Origin: PALSA-1004 sp046715035 | GTDB lineage: Bacteria > Pseudomonadota > Gammaproteobacteria > Burkholderiales > SG8-41 | Direction of reading: 5' to 3' | DNA: 6,536 nucleotides | Assembly (NCBI GenBank): GCA_046715035.1 | Contig: JBKJZR010000040.1 | Span: forward strand, 1 to 6,536 | Shown: positions 4,965-6,536 of the stretch, piece by piece | Position numbering within the stretch: the stretch's first letter is position 1 | Layout: every line of letters begins with the position of its first letter | Notes under the pieces: model-generated | Database searches by the model: none | Told to the model about the DNA's origin: nothing | The model's input: only the letters and a program-made list of their open reading frames with translations | Position numbers and translations under genes: made by a program

Positions 4965-6536
4965 TCAGGCCAGTCTGATCAGACCGTCCTGGAGTGCGAC
5001 GAGCGGCTGCAGCGTCTGCGCGGACGTGCCGAATTGCGGGCTCGCGAGCACGGTCTGCGCCGGTGTCCAGCCGATGCCCGCGAGCGCTCCCGTCACGCCG
5101 TACTGATAGGCGAGATCGCCGCCGAGGGCCGCGGTGTCGCTGCCGCCCAGCTGCTCGCCGGCGAGCGCGCTCGCCAGCGCCCAGCCCGCGGGCGCGCCCG
5201 CCTGATCGTAGCGGTCCGCGATCCCCTGGAAATCGAAAGTCGCGACGCGCGTATTGAGCAATGGATCGCCCGACTGCGCGTTGTAGTCGCTCATCGCCTC
5301 GACCATCATCTGCAAGGTCGATACGCTGCGATTGGCAGCAGCGGCGTACCAATTGGCAAATGTCACGCTGTCGCCCGCGCCGCCGACGGCGAACACGAGG
5401 TTGTTGCCGCTCCGGGTGAAGCTCAGGTCCGCATAGCGGATGCCGCCACCCAGCGACAGCGTGTTGTCCGCCCCGCTGGTGGCGTTGACCGTATCCTGCC
5501 CGTTGCCACGGTTGAACACCACGATGTCGGCGCCCGCGCCCGCATTGATGACGTCGTTGCCCACGCCGCCGATAAAGATCTCGTTGCCGCCGTTGCCGGT
5601 CAGCGTGTCGGTGCCGGCCGCGCCGTGAAAAAAGTTGTTGCCGCCGTTGTCGGAGAGGACATCGTTGCCGTCCATGCCCTCAAGCCCGTCGTTGCCAGCG
5701 TCGCCGAGCAGAGTATCCGCACCGGTGCTGGCGCCACCGTTGAGAAGGTCGTTGCCGGCGCTGCCCGTCAGCGTGTTGCCGGCGGTGTTGCCGACGATGT
5801 AGTCGTCCGCAGTGGTGCCGGTGCCATTGAGCGCGGAAACTCCGGTCAACACGAGCTGCTCGACGTTCGCCGACAGCGTGCGCGTGACCGAGCTGTTGAT
5901 CGTGTCGAATCCTTCGAGCGCATACTCGATCACGACATCCAGCGCGTTGTCTACCGTGTACACGTCATTGCCGATGCCGCCGGTCATCGAGTCGGCACCC
6001 GCGCCCCCGTTCAGAATGTCGTCGCCGTCCAGCCCGCTCAGCTGATTCGCAGCCGCGTTGCCGGTCAGCGTGTTGTCGAGAGCGTTGCCCGTGGCATTGA
6101 TCGCCGCTGCGCCGGTCAGCATCAGCGTTTCCGTATTGGCCGCCAGCGAGTAGGTGACCGAGGCACTGATCGCATCGATGCCTTCGCCGGCGTTCTCGAT
6201 CACGGCGTCGAAGATATTGTCGACCGTATAGGAATCGTTGCCGGTGCCGCCCGTCATGGCATCGGCGCCGCCGGCGCCATTCAGCGCGTCGTCGCCGTCG
6301 AGCCCGGACAGCTGGTTCGCTGCGGAATTGCCGATGAGCGTGTTGTTCAGCGCATTGCCGGTTCCGTTGATGGGTGCCACGCCGGTCAGCGTCAGCGCCT
6401 CGATGTCGGCGCCGAGCGTGTAGGTGAGCGACGAATAAACGGTGTCCGCGCCTTCGCCGGCGTTCTCGATTACGGCGTCGAGCGCATTGTCGACCGTATA
6501 GACATCGTTTCCCGCGCCGCCCGTCATCGTGTCGGC
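4965..6536 (-). CDS. RTX calcium-binding repeat protein, C-terminal part (N-terminus beyond the window)
   Basis: The frame is open to the right edge, so the true start is outside; 523 residues are visible, numbered here from the edge. Residues 4-273 are nearly three 90-aa units, each opening with M-T-G-G-x-G-N-D-x-Y-T-V-D-N. Residues about 258-338 are a run of degenerate RTX nonapeptides (GGxGxDxLx type, such as GDAGNDGLEG and GGVGNDVIN) that would form a calcium-binding parallel beta-roll. About 357-398 match the hemolysin-type calcium-binding-related domain (LSLGGGIRYADLSF, then DSVTFANWY). The last 90 residues include GSDTAALGGDLAYQYG at 465-480 and LAGIGWTPAQTVL, a C-terminus I recognise from betaproteobacterial RTX proteins and which probably carries the type I secretion signal. 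There is no Cys. Expected role: a secreted or surface protein (adhesin, S-layer-like, or an enzyme whose catalytic domain is off-window). No transporter gene (HlyB/HlyD/TolC type) is seen here. Confidence 0.93.
   Translation of the reverse strand, partial: ADTMTGGAGNDVYTVDNALDAVIENAGEGADTVYSSLTYTLGADIEALTLTGVAPINGTGNALNNTLIGNSAANQLSGLDGDDALNGAGGADAMTGGTGNDSYTVDNIFDAVIENAGEGIDAISASVTYSLAANTETLMLTGAAAINATGNALDNTLTGNAAANQLSGLDGDDILNGGAGADSMTGGIGNDVYTVDNALDVVIEYALEGFDTINSSVTRTLSANVEQLVLTGVSALNGTGTTADDYIVGNTAGNTLTGSAGNDLLNGGASTGADTLLGDAGNDGLEGMDGNDVLSDNGGNNFFHGAAGTDTLTGNGGNEIFIGGVGNDVINAGAGADIVVFNRGNGQDTVNATSGADNTLSLGGGIRYADLSFTRSGNNLVFAVGGAGDSVTFANWYAAAANRSVSTLQMMVEAMSDYNAQSGDPLLNTRVATFDFQGIADRYDQAGAPAGWALASALAGEQLGGSDTAALGGDLAYQYGVTGALAGIGWTPAQTVLASPQFGTSAQTLQPLVALQDGLIRLA
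5523..5780 (-). other. RTX nonapeptide (calcium beta-roll) segment
   Basis: Within the RTX gene this stretch encodes about eight or nine glycine/aspartate-rich nonapeptides in succession (SAGND, DAGND, MDGND, NGGNN, AAGTD, NGGNE, GVGND, AGAD). Several have lost the Asp of the consensus (GNN, GNE), so calcium affinity may vary along the roll. It lies between the long tandem units and the C-terminal domain. Confidence 0.8.
5718..6527 (-). repeat. 270-bp (90-aa) tandem repeat units of the RTX gene
   Basis: Three consecutive units start at 6527, 6257 and 5987 (minus strand), exactly 270 bp apart. Each encodes MTGG-x-GND, a VDN-x-x-D-x-VIE segment, a beta-rich SSxTYTL-x-A-N-x-E-x-LxLTG segment and an INGTGNALxNTLxGN segment, ending in nonapeptides. 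Units 1 and 2 are very similar in protein (for instance GNALxNTLxGN and AANQLSGLDGDD are shared); unit 3 is more diverged and carries a two-residue insertion in its last nonapeptide. More copies probably continue past the right edge, since the three codons before unit 1 (A-D-T) match a unit end. Confidence 0.88.

Noticed and set aside
5440..6423. Plus-strand open frames rich in Pro/Ser across the RTX repeats
   Set aside because: They are antisense echoes of the Gly/Asp/Thr-rich repeats; the same repeat period explains them.
5718..6527. Tandem repeats considered as a CRISPR array or satellite DNA
   Set aside because: The 270-bp period is fully explained by in-frame 90-aa RTX units in a long coding frame; there are no short repeats with unique spacers.

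Overview
The window looks like chromosomal DNA of a high-GC betaproteobacterium, most likely of the order Burkholderiales. This is inferred from the GC-rich coding style, the two Bug/TctC-type periplasmic binding proteins (hugely expanded in that order), and the RTX protein with a C-terminal domain of a kind I associate with betaproteobacteria. No rRNA, tRNA, CRISPR array, insertion sequence or phage gene is visible.

Left part (1-4251): a small-molecule uptake and catabolism neighbourhood. It opens with the last 41 codons of a Bug/TctC substrate-binding protein (+). Convergent to it is a HpcH/HpaI-type (class II, metal-dependent) aldolase (-). A 254-bp divergent intergenic region separates the aldolase from a 75-aa His/Gly-rich lipoprotein (+) and carries a TTAC direct repeat resembling a response-regulator site. 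After a strong hairpin and a possible promoter comes a probable three-gene operon (+): a carboxymuconolactone decarboxylase (CMD)-family protein, a complete Bug/TctC binding protein with a signal peptide, and a ketopantoate reductase (PanE/ApbA)-like NAD(P)-dependent oxidoreductase. The gaps are 65 and 10 bp. The gene types fit import of a carboxylate followed by reduction, decarboxylation or C-C cleavage; the actual substrate cannot be read from the sequence. No TctA/TctB membrane partners lie in the window.

Right part (4252-6536): two minus-strand genes. An RTX calcium-binding protein enters from beyond the right edge. Its visible 523 residues contain almost three 90-aa (270-bp) tandem units, a run of degenerate glycine/aspartate nonapeptides, a hemolysin-type calcium-binding-related domain and a C-terminal domain that probably carries the type I secretion signal. 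Sixty base pairs downstream is a class I SAM-dependent methyltransferase (207 aa), which ends convergently 29 bp from the reductase gene.

I do not see a clearly new biological system. The points most worth a second look are the TTAC repeat upstream of the lipoprotein, the orphan Bug/aldolase/CMD/reductase grouping, the recently amplified RTX units with their conserved C-terminus, and a methyltransferase start with no clear ribosome binding site and a -10-like box very close to the ATG.
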